DNA of 64,000 nt, taken from Pseudomonas synxantha BG33R. GTDB taxonomy: Bacteria; Pseudomonadota; Gammaproteobacteria; Pseudomonadales; Pseudomonadaceae. How positions within the stretch are numbered: the first letter of the stretch is position 1; each line of letters opens with the position of its first letter. A program made the position numbers and the translations under genes. The stretch spans positions 5,766,498 to 5,830,497 of the forward strand of contig NZ_CM001514.1 in NCBI RefSeq assembly GCF_000263715.2, written 5' to 3'. This document shows, piece after piece, positions 35,146 through 45,024 of the stretch. The notes beneath the pieces were generated by a model. The model was given only the letters and a program-made list of their open reading frames with translations, did no database searches and was not told where the DNA came from.

Positions 35146-35205
35146 CTCTGCGGCCTCGAAATATAAGGCAGCGTGCTCGGCCCTGGTGAAGAAATAAGCC
35201 ACACC
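35146..35205 (+). pseudogene. Fused first and last bases of a DUF3010 gene copy
   Basis: TCTGCGGCCTCGAAATATAA GGCAGCG matches the first codons of the DUF3010 gene (TCTGCGGCATCGAAATCAAA). It is then joined directly to TGCTCGGCCCTGGTGAAGAA ATAAGCCAC, which matches its last codons and trailer. Everything between, about 360 bases, is missing. The join falls where both parents read GGCWGC. Confidence 0.8.
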
Positions 35206-35228
35206 CGCTCTCTTTAAAAGCCGGCCTT

Positions 35229-36407
35229 TTAGCGCGGTGTACGGCTCTTGTGTTGCAGCCAGTCACCGAAGGTTTTGTCCTCCAGGGCATAGCCGCCTCG
35301 GCTCGACTTCCACACCAGTTCCTTGTCGCGCAGGGCATCGATGCAGGCCTGGATGGTCTGGGTACCCGGCACCACGTCGCTACCCATCTTTTCCAGCGCC
35401 TTGCTGACAGCCGTGAGGGTGCTATCGGTGAATGGCGCAAAGGGTTCGTTGTTTTGAGAACGCTCCACCATCACCTCCAGCACGGCGCGCTGAGGGATGG
35501 TCAGGGCGTTCCAGGCGCTTTCGAACTCGGTCCATACACCCGCGCGCAGCAGTTCTGCACGACTGTGCAGCAGTTGACCCAGATTGCTCGCCTCGCCCAG
35601 CTCCAATGCGACTTCACCGATGATCGTGCGCAACATCTCGGGACGCCGACCTACCCGCTCAAACGCCTCATCAATATCAGCCGCGTTGAATTGGTTGTTC
35701 TTGGCCAGGTGCGCGTTGAGGTGCACGGTGTAGGCCTGGGTGAACGCTTTGCCCAGCAGCGGAAACGGTGTGATGCTGGAACCGAAGAATGGCTGGCTTT
35801 TACCCAATACCAAATGGGCGAGTTTGTCGCGATTGGAACCGGTAAACACCAGGCGCAAACCGCTGCCCTCCTCGTCACGGCCTTGGTTGAGCTGATCCCG
35901 CGCAGCCTTCAACGCGAACATCGCATTGATACCTGATTCGGTGGTTAATGCGTGCTGTGCTTCGTCAATCACCAGCACAACGGGTTTTCCTGCAGCCCGA
36001 TGGAGCAATTCCAACGCTTGGGTCAGCGTCGCACCGACAGGCAATTGTGGCTTGGTAAAGTCCCAGGAAAGCGTACGCAGAAAGCTTAGTTTCTCGATGC
36101 CAATGTTCTTTGCCAGTTTGCGAATGCCCTTTTCAAACGGCACCAACGCCCCCGCAATGGCACTCGCGATCAGCTCGGCGGGGTCTTTTTCCTTGTTGGC
36201 CCACAGGTCGACATACACCGCCAGCCAGCCCCGGAGCTGACATTCCGGAATCAGGTCTTCGCGCAGAAAAGTGCTTTTGCCCGTGCGTCGGGGCGCCGCA
36301 AGAAACAGGCCGGAGGTGAAATCCTGAATACCGGCCCCCACTAGGCCATCGGCAATACTGCTTGCCAGGGTGGGGCGGCGAAACACAAAGCCGCTGTGCG
36401 TGGACAT
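35229..36407 (-). CDS. P-loop ATPase of unknown role
   Basis: 392-aa AAA-type ATPase. Walker A is GLFLAAPRRTGKSTFL (near residues 33-48); Walker B and the following acid are in KPVVLVIDEAQHAL (near 140). The C-terminal third has winged-helix-like features. The general layout resembles single-protein ORC/STAND-like ATPases of mobile or defence character, but I recognise no named family. It has its own AT-rich promoter with dense repeats, and sits in a variable patch between DUF3010 debris and the carnitine regulator. No partner effector gene is adjacent. Confidence 0.7.
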   Translation of the reverse strand: MSTHSGFVFRRPTLASSIADGLVGAGIQDFTSGLFLAAPRRTGKSTFLREDLIPECQLRGWLAVYVDLWANKEKDPAELIASAIAGALVPFEKGIRKLAKNIGIEKLSFLRTLSWDFTKPQLPVGATLTQALELLHRAAGKPVVLVIDEAQHALTTESGINAMFALKAARDQLNQGRDEEGSGLRLVFTGSNRDKLAHLVLGKSQPFFGSSITPFPLLGKAFTQAYTVHLNAHLAKNNQFNAADIDEAFERVGRRPEMLRTIIGEVALELGEASNLGQLLHSRAELLRAGVWTEFESAWNALTIPQRAVLEVMVERSQNNEPFAPFTDSTLTAVSKALEKMGSDVVPGTQTIQACIDALRDKELVWKSSRGGYALEDKTFGDWLQHKSRTPR

Positions 36408-36479
36408 GGTTTTATACTCAATTATGGAAAGGACTATAAATTATAGCGAAGAGTATAATTGACTATAATTGTCCGTCAA
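36408..36479 (-). promoter_or_regulatory. AT-rich promoter with repeated operators before the ATPase gene
   Basis: On the minus strand TTGACG, 16 bases, TATACT make a good sigma-70 promoter. The spacer and flanks carry ATTATAGTCAATTATAC direct repeats and a perfect CTATAATTTATAG palindrome. The -35 overlaps the cdhR stop codon. Dense repeats around the -10 suggest tight repression, perhaps autorepression. Confidence 0.6.
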
Positions 36480-37420
36480 ACCACCTCCCGTCGCCGATCC
36501 TCCCTAGGACACTTGGCAAACCTGGCGCGATAGCTGCGGGTGAAATAGGACGGCGACTCAAACCCACACGCAATGCTCACTTCCAGCACACTCATGTCGC
36601 TCTGGCGCAGCAGTTTCCGGGCTTTCTCCAGGCGCAGGCCGAGATAGAAGTTGCTCGGGGTGTCGTTCAGGTGCAGACGAAACAGGCGCTCCAGTTGACG
36701 CCGGGTGACCTTGATCGCGTCGGCCAGGGCCAGGGTGCTCAAGGGCGGCTCAGTGTGTTGTTCCATTTCGCCGATCACGTGCACCAGTTTCTTGTTGTTG
36801 ATGCCGTAGCGCGTGGCGATCTGCATGCGCTGGTGGTCTTTGCGTGGGCGTATACGGCCGAGCACGAATTGCTCCGAGACCTGGACCGCCAGTTCCGAGC
36901 CGTGGGCCTGGGCGATCAGATCGAGCATCAAGTCGATGGACGCGGTGCCGCCGGCGCAGGTGATGCGGCGACGGTCAATCTCGAACAGCTCCTGAGTCAC
37001 GCTCAACTGCGGATAGGCTTCCTTGAAGGCGTCGATGGCTTCCCAGTGCAGGGTCAGGCGGTGGCCATCGAGCAGCCCCGCTTCGGCCAGCACACAGGCG
37101 CCGGTGTCGATGGCGCCCAGGGTCACGCCGTCGTGATCGAGGCGACGCAGCCAATGCTCCAGCGCCGGGGTAGAGCATTGCAAAGGCTCGAAACCGGCCA
37201 CCACTAATAATGTGGCGCCTTTTTCCAGCGGCTCCAGCGCGGCGTCGGCGTTGACCGACATACCGTTGCTCGCCAGCACCGCGCCGCCATCTGCACTCAA
37301 TATGTGCCAGCGGTACAACTCGCCACGAAAGCGGTTGGCGACCCGCAGCGGTTCCAAGGCTGAGATAAAACCGATGGCCGAAAAACCCGGCATCAGCAAG
37401 AAGTAGAAATCCTGGGACAT
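36476..37420 (-). CDS. cdhR: Carnitine catabolism transcriptional regulator
   Basis: 314-aa AraC/GATase1-like activator. The N-terminal DJ-1/PfpI-like domain (FYFLLMPGFSAIGFISALEPLRVANR) is followed by a C-terminal AraC DNA-binding domain (ADAIKVTRRQLERLFRLHLN; SVLEVSIACGFESPSYFTRSYR). It is divergent from caiX-cdhCAB, the position of CdhR in P. aeruginosa, where it activates the operon with carnitine. Start MSQDFYF is set by domain start. It is distinct from gbdR at 41.6 kb, which carries the same fold. Confidence 0.9.
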   Translation of the reverse strand: MSQDFYFLLMPGFSAIGFISALEPLRVANRFRGELYRWHILSADGGAVLASNGMSVNADAALEPLEKGATLLVVAGFEPLQCSTPALEHWLRRLDHDGVTLGAIDTGACVLAEAGLLDGHRLTLHWEAIDAFKEAYPQLSVTQELFEIDRRRITCAGGTASIDLMLDLIAQAHGSELAVQVSEQFVLGRIRPRKDHQRMQIATRYGINNKKLVHVIGEMEQHTEPPLSTLALADAIKVTRRQLERLFRLHLNDTPSNFYLGLRLEKARKLLRQSDMSVLEVSIACGFESPSYFTRSYRARFAKCPREDRRREVV

Positions 37421-37613
37421 GGTGGCGCTCTCGTGGGGCGGGCAGCGTGGCACTGTGATACTCCCGTTCATGCACGGATTCAAGGGGACAGGTCGCTGCA
37501 GTGCAAGAGCCGGTCGCCGTCGTGCGTTTTGTGGCTCGCCAAGCTGCGTAACGTGGCGTCACGGTGCACAAAGACACCGGCCCCCACAATAACGACCTGC
37601 CGAGGGACCCACC

Positions 37614-38558
37614 ATGAACCGACTGATCCGCCGTTGCGTACTTGCACTCAGCGCCAGCGCCGTTTTGAGCACTAACGCCATGGCAGCGGATGCCGCTTCA
37701 TGCCAGAACGTACGCATGGGCGTGGTGAACTGGACCGACGTGATCGCCACCAGCGCCATGACTCAAGTGCTGCTCGACGGCCTCGGCTACAAGACCAAAC
37801 AAACCAGCGCCTCCCAGCAAATCATCTTTGCCGGTATCCGCGACCAACGCCTGGACCTGTTCCTGGGCTACTGGAACCCGCTGATGACCCAGACCATCAC
37901 GCCGTTTGTCGAGGCCGGGCAGGTCAAGGTCCTGGATAAACCCAGCCTGGAAGACGCACGCGCCACCCTGGCGGTGCCGACTTATCTGGCAGACAAGGGC
38001 CTGAAGACCTTCGCTGACATCGCCAGGTTCCAGAAAGAGCTGGGCGGCAAGATCTACGGCATCGAGCCCGGCTCAGGTGCCAATACCCAGATCAAGGCGA
38101 TGATTGCCAAGAACCAGTTTGGCCTGGGCAAGTTCCAACTGGTGGAGTCCAGCGAAGCCGGCATGTTGGCCGCCGTGGACCGCGCCGTGCGCCGCAAGGA
38201 AGCCGTGGTGTTCTTTGGTTGGGCGCCGCACCCGATGAACGTGAATGTGGCGATGACCTACCTCACCGGCAGCGAAGACGCCCTGGGGCCGAACGAAGGC
38301 CGGGCCAGCGTATGGACCGTCACGTCGCCAACCTACGCCGAGCAGTGCCCCAACGTGCACACGCTGCTGACCAACCTGACGTTCACCGCCGCCGACGAGA
38401 GCCGCATGATGCAGCCGCTGCTCGATCACAAGGATGCCCTGGAATCCGCCAGGCAGTGGCTCAAGGATCACCCTCAAGACCAACAGCGCTGGCTGGAGGG
38501 CGTGACCACGTTCGATGGCAAACCCGCGGCCGCCAACCTGAAACTCACCCGCAAATAA
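37614..38558 (+). CDS. caiX: Carnitine-binding periplasmic protein
   Basis: 314-aa OpuAC-type substrate-binding protein with a Sec signal ([19 protein letters not shown]). Motifs common to the choline/betaine/carnitine group include [29 protein letters not shown] and [11 protein letters not shown], whose Trp residues form the cation-binding box. It lacks its own permease; in P. aeruginosa CaiX works with the CbcWV core, which is encoded at 46.0 kb. First gene of the carnitine operon, divergent from cdhR across 193 bases. Confidence 0.9.
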   Translation: MNRLIRRCVLALSASAVLSTNAMAADAASCQNVRMGVVNWTDVIATSAMTQVLLDGLGYKTKQTSASQQIIFAGIRDQRLDLFLGYWNPLMTQTITPFVEAGQVKVLDKPSLEDARATLAVPTYLADKGLKTFADIARFQKELGGKIYGIEPGSGANTQIKAMIAKNQFGLGKFQLVESSEAGMLAAVDRAVRRKEAVVFFGWAPHPMNVNVAMTYLTGSEDALGPNEGRASVWTVTSPTYAEQCPNVHTLLTNLTFTAADESRMMQPLLDHKDALESARQWLKDHPQDQQRWLEGVTTFDGKPAAANLKLTRK

Positions 38559-38631
38559 CCTTCTCCGAACCACCGTTTCGCGGCCACTTGCGGCCGCGAA
38601 CGGCACCACCACGCCTGTAAGGAACCGCCTC

Positions 38632-39519
38632 ATGAACCACGACGTCATCATCACCTGCGCACTCACCGGTGCTGGCGACACGACCGCCAGAAGCCCGCAC
38701 GTGCCGGTCACCCCCAAACAAATTGCCGCCGCCGCAGTAGAAGCCGCCAAGGCCGGCGCCACCGTGGTGCACTGCCATGTACGCGACCCGCACACCGGCA
38801 AATTCAGCCGCGATGTAGCCCTGTACCGTGAGGTGATGGAGCGCATCCGCGAGGCCGACATCGACATCATCGTCAACCTCACCGCCGGCATGGGCGGCGA
38901 CCTGGAAATCGGTGGCGGCGAGAACCCGATGGACTTCGGCCCCAACACTGACCTGGTCGGCCCACTGACCCGCCTGGCGCATGTGGAGGAACTGCTGCCG
39001 GAGATCTGCACCCTGGACTGCGGCACCCTCAACTTCGGCGACGGCGACACCATTTATGTGTCCACCCCGGCGCAACTGCGGGCCGGCGCCAAGCGTATCC
39101 AGGCCCTGGGCGTAAAGGCCGAGCTGGAAATTTTCGACACTGGCCACCTGTGGTTCGCCAAGCAGATGATCAAGGAAGGGCTGCTCGATAACCCGCTGTT
39201 CCAACTGTGCCTGGGCATTCCCTGGGGCGCGCCGGCCGATACCACCACCATGAAAGCCATGGTCGACAACCTGCCCGCCGACGCGGTGTGGGCAGGGTTC
39301 GGGATTGGTCGCATGCAAATGCCGATGGCCGCGCAAGCGGTGCTGCTGGGCGGCAATGTACGGGTGGGCCTGGAAGACAACCTGTGGCTGGACAAAGGCG
39401 TGCTCGCCACCAACGGCCAGTTGGTGGAACGCGCCATTGAAATCCTCAGCCGGCTGGGTGCGCGGGTCATGACCCCGGCCGAGGGGCGAATCAAGATGGG
39501 CATGACCAAACGCGGTTAA
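38632..39519 (+). CDS. cdhC: Dehydrocarnitine cleavage enzyme (BKACE family)
   Basis: 295-aa beta-keto-acid cleavage enzyme. It converts 3-dehydrocarnitine plus acetyl-CoA to betainyl-CoA plus acetoacetate. Family motifs: [24 protein letters not shown] at the N-terminus, the zinc ligands in VVHCHVRDP (HxH) and the C-terminal [19 protein letters not shown]. It sits 73 bases downstream of caiX and before cdhA, as expected. Confidence 0.92.
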   Translation: MNHDVIITCALTGAGDTTARSPHVPVTPKQIAAAAVEAAKAGATVVHCHVRDPHTGKFSRDVALYREVMERIREADIDIIVNLTAGMGGDLEIGGGENPMDFGPNTDLVGPLTRLAHVEELLPEICTLDCGTLNFGDGDTIYVSTPAQLRAGAKRIQALGVKAELEIFDTGHLWFAKQMIKEGLLDNPLFQLCLGIPWGAPADTTTMKAMVDNLPADAVWAGFGIGRMQMPMAAQAVLLGGNVRVGLEDNLWLDKGVLATNGQLVERAIEILSRLGARVMTPAEGRIKMGMTKRG

Positions 39520-39582
39520 ACATGTGGAATCGTCGCACCGCCCCTCCCACAGGGGATCCCCGAACTCTCTAGGAATGTGCCA

Positions 39583-40548
39583 ATGAGCTTTATCACTGAC
39601 ATCAAAACCTTCGCTGCCTTGGGCAGCGGTGTTATCGGCAGCGGCTGGGTATCCCGTGCCCTCGCCCACGGCCTCGATGTGGTCGCCTGGGACCCTGCCC
39701 CCGGTGCCGAAGCAGCCTTGCGCAAACGCGTCGCCAATGCCTGGGGCGCGCTGGAAAAACAAGGCCTGGCACCGGGTGCATCCCAGCATCGGCTGCGCTT
39801 TGTCAGCACCATCGAGGAATGCGTCAAGGACGCCGACTTCATTCAGGAAAGCGCCCCGGAACGCCTGGAGCTCAAGCTGCAGCTACACAGCCAGATCAGC
39901 GCGGCGGCCAAGCCGAATGCGTTGATCGGTTCGAGCACGTCCGGGCTGTTGCCAAGCGAATTCTATGAAGGTTCGACCCACCCGGAACGCTGCGTGGTCG
40001 GCCACCCGTTCAACCCGGTTTACCTGCTGCCCTTGGTGGAGGTGGTGGGCGGCAAGCGCACTGCGCCTGAAGCGATCCAGGCGGCCATCAAGGTGTATGA
40101 ATCCCTCGGTATGCGCCCGCTGCATGTGCGCAAGGAAGTGCCCGGTTTTATTGCCGACCGGCTGCTCGAAGCGTTGTGGCGCGAGGCGCTGCACCTGGTC
40201 AATGACGGCGTGGCCACCACCGGCGAAATCGATGACGCGATTCGCTTTGGCGCCGGCCTGCGCTGGTCGTTCATGGGTACCTTCCTCACCTACACCCTGG
40301 CAGGCGGTGATGCCGGTATGCGGCACTTCATGGCGCAGTTCGGCCCGGCGTTGCAGTTGCCATGGACCTACCTGCCAGCACCGGAACTGACCGACAAGCT
40401 GATTGACGACGTGGTCGATGGCACTAGCGATCAGTTGGGCCAACACAGCATTTCGGCGCTGGAGCGCTATCGTGATGATTGCCTGTTGGCAGTGCTTGAG
40501 GCGGTGAAAACCACCAAGGCCCGGCACGGCATGACCTTCGCCGAATAA
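39583..40548 (+). CDS. cdhA: L-carnitine 3-dehydrogenase
   Basis: 321-aa 3-hydroxyacyl-CoA-dehydrogenase-type enzyme that oxidises L-carnitine to 3-dehydrocarnitine with NAD+. The N-terminal Rossmann motif is [21 protein letters not shown]; the catalytic His region reads [23 protein letters not shown] lies 8 bases before the chosen start MSFITDIK; an earlier GTG is closer. The 63-base gap after cdhC contains a short REP-like scrap. Confidence 0.93.
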   Translation: MSFITDIKTFAALGSGVIGSGWVSRALAHGLDVVAWDPAPGAEAALRKRVANAWGALEKQGLAPGASQHRLRFVSTIEECVKDADFIQESAPERLELKLQLHSQISAAAKPNALIGSSTSGLLPSEFYEGSTHPERCVVGHPFNPVYLLPLVEVVGGKRTAPEAIQAAIKVYESLGMRPLHVRKEVPGFIADRLLEALWREALHLVNDGVATTGEIDDAIRFGAGLRWSFMGTFLTYTLAGGDAGMRHFMAQFGPALQLPWTYLPAPELTDKLIDDVVDGTSDQLGQHSISALERYRDDCLLAVLEAVKTTKARHGMTFAE

Positions 40549-40560
40549 AGGGAGCCGATA

Positions 40561-41052
40561 ATGCCCGCATTGACCACCTATACCACCCGAGTCCTTCCCG
40601 ACTGGGTGGACTACAACGGCCACCTGCGCGACGCGTTCTACCTGCTGATCTTCAGCTACGCCACCGATGCGCTGATGGACACCCTGGGCCTGGACAGCGA
40701 CAACCGTGAAGCCAGCGGCCACTCATTGTTCACCCTGGAGCTGCATCTGAACTACCTGCACGAAGTGAAACTGGGCGCCGAGGTTGAAGTGCACACCCAA
40801 CTGATCGCCCATGACGCCAAGCGCCTGCACCTTTATCACAGCCTGCACCGGGTGGGCGATGACAAGGAACTGGCCGGCAATGAACAGATGCTGCTGCACG
40901 TCGATCTGGCCGGGCCGCAGGCTACGCCGTTCACCGAGGCCACGCTGCAACGGCTCGCCGCGATCAGCGCTGCACAGGCCGAGCTGCCAAGGCCCGCCCT
41001 GCTTGGCCGCGTCATCGGTTTACCGGCAAAAAAAGCCCCGAGCCAGCCGTGA
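40561..41052 (+). CDS. cdhB: Betainyl-CoA thioesterase
   Basis: 163-aa hot-dog thioesterase that hydrolyses betainyl-CoA to glycine betaine and CoA, linking carnitine to the betaine pathway. The catalytic region reads VLPDWVDYNGHLRDAFYLLIFSYA (4-hydroxybenzoyl-CoA thioesterase-like). It lies 12 bases after cdhA behind a GGGAG site. It ends the carnitine operon here; further genes found in this operon in P. aeruginosa are absent. Confidence 0.9.
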   Translation: MPALTTYTTRVLPDWVDYNGHLRDAFYLLIFSYATDALMDTLGLDSDNREASGHSLFTLELHLNYLHEVKLGAEVEVHTQLIAHDAKRLHLYHSLHRVGDDKELAGNEQMLLHVDLAGPQATPFTEATLQRLAAISAAQAELPRPALLGRVIGLPAKKAPSQP

Positions 41053-41277
41053 CTGGATCGGGGCAGAGGGGCCTTGTGTGAGCTGTGCATCTGGAGGGTG
41101 ACCAAACCGTCAAGCTGCGTGCCTGGGATCAGTGTGCCTATTAACCGTATTGCCAAGTGACCCGAAAACGACCTGTTCATAGCCATCCAAGCCATTGCTC
41201 GATTCTGCGCTTGCCCACCCGGCGGGGGCCTACCAGAATCCAGGTCAATCCCTGTTCCCTACACCAGGATAAACGTC

Positions 41278-41541
41278 ATGATGCACGCGGATTTGATTGA
41301 CCAGGATGACCTGCTGAGCCAACTGCGCTCGCTGGGGTTTGAAGTATCCAGCGGCTCCAGTGCCGAGCAGGCGTGTGAATGTGCGGTGCGCGGTTTGAGC
41401 GAAGCGCGAGCCAAGGCGCTCAAGGGGATGGTGGAGCAGATGTATACCGGCAAGGCGACCATTTTGCCGGCGGTACGCCAGGCGATCGATAAGCAGCTGT
41501 TGCCGGCGCTGATGCAATTCAAACAGAACTCCGGCGCCTGA
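41278..41541 (+). CDS. Small conserved protein next to gbdR (87 aa)
   Basis: Soluble helical protein reading MMHADLIDQDDLLSQLRSLG, then EQACECAVRGLSEARAKALK. It occupies the place of a small hypothetical gene between the carnitine operon and gbdR in P. aeruginosa. I know no function. The ATG pair leaves the start uncertain by one codon. Confidence 0.7.
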   Translation: MMHADLIDQDDLLSQLRSLGFEVSSGSSAEQACECAVRGLSEARAKALKGMVEQMYTGKATILPAVRQAIDKQLLPALMQFKQNSGA

Positions 41542-41549
41542 AAATACCG

Positions 41550-41615
41550 CTATCGCAGGCAAGCCAGCTCCCACAGGAGAACGCATTCCAAGGTGGGAGC
41601 TGGCTTGCCTGCAAT
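41550..41615. repeat. REP doublet, GCTGGCTTGCCTGCGAT type
   Basis: Inverted REP pair with only about 18 bases between arms, in the gap between a plus-strand gene and the end of gbdR. It may serve as a bidirectional end structure. Confidence 0.8.
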
Positions 41616-41629
41616 GCAGACGACTCGGT

Positions 41630-42733
41630 TTAGAGCCTTACACTGGCAAACGTCGACTCGTTCCTGGCCTGGCTCAACGCCGACATCGGCCCCGACAACG
41701 GTGACAACACCAGTGCCTGCGGAATCGGCATCATCGCCACTTGCTGGGTGGTGTTGGAGCCGACACGTTCATCGCGTGGCGGTATGCCGAAGTATTCGCG
41801 GTAGCACTTGGAGAAGTGCGGCGTGGACACGAACCCGCACACCGACGCCACTTCGATGATCGACATCGGTGTTTGCTTGAGCAACTGCCGTGCACGGATC
41901 AGGCGCAGCTTGAGGTAATACCGCGACGGCGAGCAGTGCAGGTATTTCTGGAACAGCCGCTCCAACTGGCGGCGCGACACGGCGACATACACCGCCAGCT
42001 CATCCAGGTCGATCGGCTCTTCCAGGTTGGCTTCCATGAGCGCGACGATTTCCTGCAGCTTCGGCTGGTTGGTGCCGAGCATGTGCTTGAGCGGCACGCG
42101 CTGGTGATCCTGTTCGTTGCGGATGCGTTCGTAGACGAACATCTCGGAGATGGCAGCCGACAATTCACGGCCGTGGTCGCGGCTGATCAGGTGCAGCATC
42201 ATGTCCAACGGCGCAGTGCCGCCGGAGCTGGTGAAGCGGTTGCGGTCGAGCGTGAACAGACGCGTGCTCATCGCGACGCGCGGGAAGGCTTCCTGCATCG
42301 ACGCCAGGCATTCCCAATGCACGCTGCAATCAAAACCGTCGAGCAAACCCGCGCAAGCCAGGGCCCAACTGCCGGTACACACGGCACCCAGGCGACGGGA
42401 TTGACGCGCCTGGCTTTGCAGCCACGACACATGCTCACGGGTGACCGTGCGCTGGATACCCACGCCCCCGCAGACGATGACCGTGTCCAGCGCCGGCGCT
42501 TTGTGCATGGAGGCGTCCGGGGTGATTTGCAGGCCGTCGCTGGCCCATACCTGGTTGCCGTCCACGCTCAGGGTTGTCCAGCGGTACAGCTCGCGGCCGG
42601 ACAACTGGTTGGCCATGCGCAGGGGTTCCACGGCCGACGCCAGTGAAATCAGCGTGAAATTGTCCAGCAGCAAAAAGCCGATGGATTGAGGCGCACGGTT
42701 CTGGGGTTGGGCCCCGGAGTTGAACGACGTCAT
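41630..42733 (-). CDS. gbdR: Glycine betaine/dimethylglycine-responsive activator
   Basis: 367-aa AraC/GATase1-like regulator. The N-terminal domain is IGFLLLDNFTLISLASAVEPLRMANQ; the C-terminal AraC domain is LAVYVAVSRRQLERLFQKYLHC and SIIEVASVCGFVSTPHFSKCYREYFGIPPRDER. It has the length of P. aeruginosa GbdR and the same neighbours. It activates gbc, dgc, sox-gly, cbc and other genes in response to betaine and dimethylglycine. A 50-residue Ser/Gln-rich tail follows the DNA-binding domain. Confidence 0.93.
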   Translation of the reverse strand: MTSFNSGAQPQNRAPQSIGFLLLDNFTLISLASAVEPLRMANQLSGRELYRWTTLSVDGNQVWASDGLQITPDASMHKAPALDTVIVCGGVGIQRTVTREHVSWLQSQARQSRRLGAVCTGSWALACAGLLDGFDCSVHWECLASMQEAFPRVAMSTRLFTLDRNRFTSSGGTAPLDMMLHLISRDHGRELSAAISEMFVYERIRNEQDHQRVPLKHMLGTNQPKLQEIVALMEANLEEPIDLDELAVYVAVSRRQLERLFQKYLHCSPSRYYLKLRLIRARQLLKQTPMSIIEVASVCGFVSTPHFSKCYREYFGIPPRDERVGSNTTQQVAMMPIPQALVLSPLSGPMSALSQARNESTFASVRL

Positions 42734-43231
42734 CGCGGTATCTCCTCACACAAAGCAGGTGATGGCCTCAGGCGAGGCTCTTGTTATTGCGCTCATCCCC
42801 TGCGAGGGGAGAGAGGCTTTGAATTGACAGAGCAAATGCCATGCCGAAAATTGAATGGCTATTCAATAACTCCTGAAAACGACCTGTTGATGCGTCTATA
42901 TAAGCCCGCGCGTGGGGTGCGGGATATGGCGTGAGAAGGGTGCTACTCAAAGCGTGTGAGCAAATCGGTAGCACTTGTGGGAAGGCGCTTTGCGGGCGTA
43001 GGACATGTCTGTCACCCAAAGCACAATGCGCAGGTGACGAGAGGGAAATCGTTTGGTAGCTACTTATCTGTTTGCGACGCGCTAAAAGGTGGCGTTTTTT
43101 GATCTGGTGTTCACTTTATGAGCAATTGTGTCTGCACTATTGCTATCGGGGGCAAGCCCCCTCCCACATTTTGAAGGTGTTCACAAATCAAGTGTGGGAG
43201 GGGGCTTGCCCCCGATGCAGGCGACTGGGTC
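42734..43231. promoter_or_regulatory. Intergenic region upstream of gbdR, with a REP doublet
   Basis: About 500 bases without a supported gene. It contains the gbdR promoter side and, at 43142-43219, an inverted REP pair of the GGGGGCTTGCCCCCGAT type next to the end of the serine dehydratase gene. I see nothing else that I can name. Confidence 0.6.
43142..43219. repeat. REP doublet, GGGGGCTTGCCCCCGAT type
   Basis: ATCGGGGGCAAGCCCCCTCC and its inverted copy flank about 30 bases. It lies directly after the serine dehydratase stop codon on the minus strand. Confidence 0.85.
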
Positions 43232-44608
43232 TCAGCACTCAACCGCACTCACCGCCAACCCACCGCGTGATGTCTCTTTGTACTTGTCATGCATATCGGC
43301 CCCGGTATCACGCATGGTGCGGATCACCCGGTCCAGGGAGATAAAGTGCTGGCCGTCGCCACGCAGGGCCATTTGCGCCGCGTTGATGGCCTTCACCGCC
43401 GCAATCGCATTGCGCTCGATACACGGCACCTGTACCAGGCCGCCGACCGGGTCGCAGGTCAGGCCGAGGTTATGTTCCAGGCCGATTTCGGCGGCGTTGC
43501 ACACCTGCTCCGGCGTGGCACCTAGAATCTCCGCCAAGCCAGCTGCGGCCATCGCGCAAGCCGAGCCTACTTCACCCTGACAGCCGACTTCAGCACCGGA
43601 GATCGAAGCGTTCTTCTTGCACAAGATACCTACCGCCGCCGCGCCGAGCATATAGTCGACCACGTTGGCTTCGGTGACCTCCTCACTGAACTTCATGAAG
43701 TAGTGCAGCACTGCCGGGATGATCCCCGCCGCGCCATTGGTCGGCGCCGTCACCATGCGCCCACCGGCGGCGTTTTCTTCGTTGACCGCCAGGGCGAACA
43801 GGTTGACCCACTCCATGGCGCTCAAGGTCGAGCCGATCACATTGGGTTTGCCCAGCTCTTGCAAACTGCGATGCAACTTGGCGGCGCGGCGGCGCACATT
43901 GAGGCCGCCGGGCAGGATGCCTTCGTGCTTGAGACCCTGCTCCACGCAATCCTGCATGGCGCGCCAGAGTTTCATCAGGCCACTGCGGATTTCTTCTTCG
44001 GAGCGCCAGGTCTTTTCGTTCGCCAGCATCAGTTCGGCGACGCGCAGGTTGTGGGTCTTGCACAGCTGCAACAGCTCAACCGCACTGGAAAAATCGTAAG
44101 GCAATTCGGTGCGGTCCATATCGGCCACGCCGCTTCGGGCCTGGGCCTCATCCACCACAAAGCCGCCGCCGACCGAATAGTAGGTATCGCGATGCAGTTC
44201 GCCGTCATCGCCCCATACCACCAGGGTCATGGCGTTGGGGTGGAACGGCAGGTTCTCGTCGAGCAAGCGCATGTCCCGCGCCCACACAAATGGCACCGGC
44301 AAGCGGCTGTCCAGCAACAGGGTGTCGGTTTCACGCAAGGTTTGAATGCGTACGCCGATTTGCGAGGGGTCGATTGCGTCCGGCCACTCGCCCATCAGGC
44401 CCATGATGGTTGCGGTGTCACTGCCATGGCCGATGCCAGTGGCAGACAACGAGCCGTACAGTTGCACTTCGACACGCCGAACCCGTTCCAACAGTTCACG
44501 CTCACGCAACGCCTGCACGAACAACGCCGCGGCGCGCATGGGGCCCACGGTGTGAGAACTCGAAGGCCCGATGCCGATCTTGAACAGGTCGAAAACGCTG
44601 ATAGCCAT
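43232..44608 (-). CDS. sdaB: L-serine dehydratase (Fe-S type)
   Basis: 458-aa single-chain L-serine ammonia-lyase that makes pyruvate and ammonia. The start [23 protein letters not shown] is diagnostic. The 4Fe-4S cluster cysteines lie in [21 protein letters not shown] and [19 protein letters not shown]. It is the end of the betaine pathway: serine from GlyA to pyruvate. The position between gbdR and cbcX matches sdaB of P. aeruginosa. Confidence 0.95.
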   Translation of the reverse strand: MAISVFDLFKIGIGPSSSHTVGPMRAAALFVQALRERELLERVRRVEVQLYGSLSATGIGHGSDTATIMGLMGEWPDAIDPSQIGVRIQTLRETDTLLLDSRLPVPFVWARDMRLLDENLPFHPNAMTLVVWGDDGELHRDTYYSVGGGFVVDEAQARSGVADMDRTELPYDFSSAVELLQLCKTHNLRVAELMLANEKTWRSEEEIRSGLMKLWRAMQDCVEQGLKHEGILPGGLNVRRRAAKLHRSLQELGKPNVIGSTLSAMEWVNLFALAVNEENAAGGRMVTAPTNGAAGIIPAVLHYFMKFSEEVTEANVVDYMLGAAAVGILCKKNASISGAEVGCQGEVGSACAMAAAGLAEILGATPEQVCNAAEIGLEHNLGLTCDPVGGLVQVPCIERNAIAAVKAINAAQMALRGDGQHFISLDRVIRTMRDTGADMHDKYKETSRGGLAVSAVEC

Positions 44609-44841
44609 TAACGTGTAACTCCTCGATAAGCGCGGGCCGGGCTTGAACGAGGTGCTACGCTCAGATCGCCCAGATGGCGGCATCATCAAGCTTTTGTTGC
44701 TCGCCACGGCGTCTCACACCGACGCATCCATGCTCACCAGCGTCGCTCGCGTGCGAACGCCTGTTTTGGCCGTTTTTTGCGGTGCAGATGGGTAAAAACA
44801 GCAGTTTTACCTTGGGAAAAAGCTGTAAGCGACGTCATCGG

Positions 44842-44883
44842 TACTGGATGCGACCCTCCCTGTACTGGATACGACGCCCCCTG
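44842..44883 (+). promoter_or_regulatory. Two 21-bp tandem direct repeats before cbcX
   Basis: TACTGGATGCGACC-type and TACTGGATACGACG-type units of 21 bases abut each other, with 18 of 21 positions the same. They end about 141 bases before the cbcX start. Direct repeats spaced two helical turns are typical for AraC-family activators, so this is a candidate GbdR site for cbcXWV. Confidence 0.55.
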
Positions 44884-45024
44884 TAGGCGTCAGATTTTCA
44901 CTGGTACATGATCAGTCTCGACTCGTTTGCAAGGCACCGCGCCAGAGCTGTTCTCGCACGCTCCAACCGCAACACTTATAAAGCGCGGCGAATGCCGCCA
45001 GAAAAGACACAGGAGTCTACCCCG

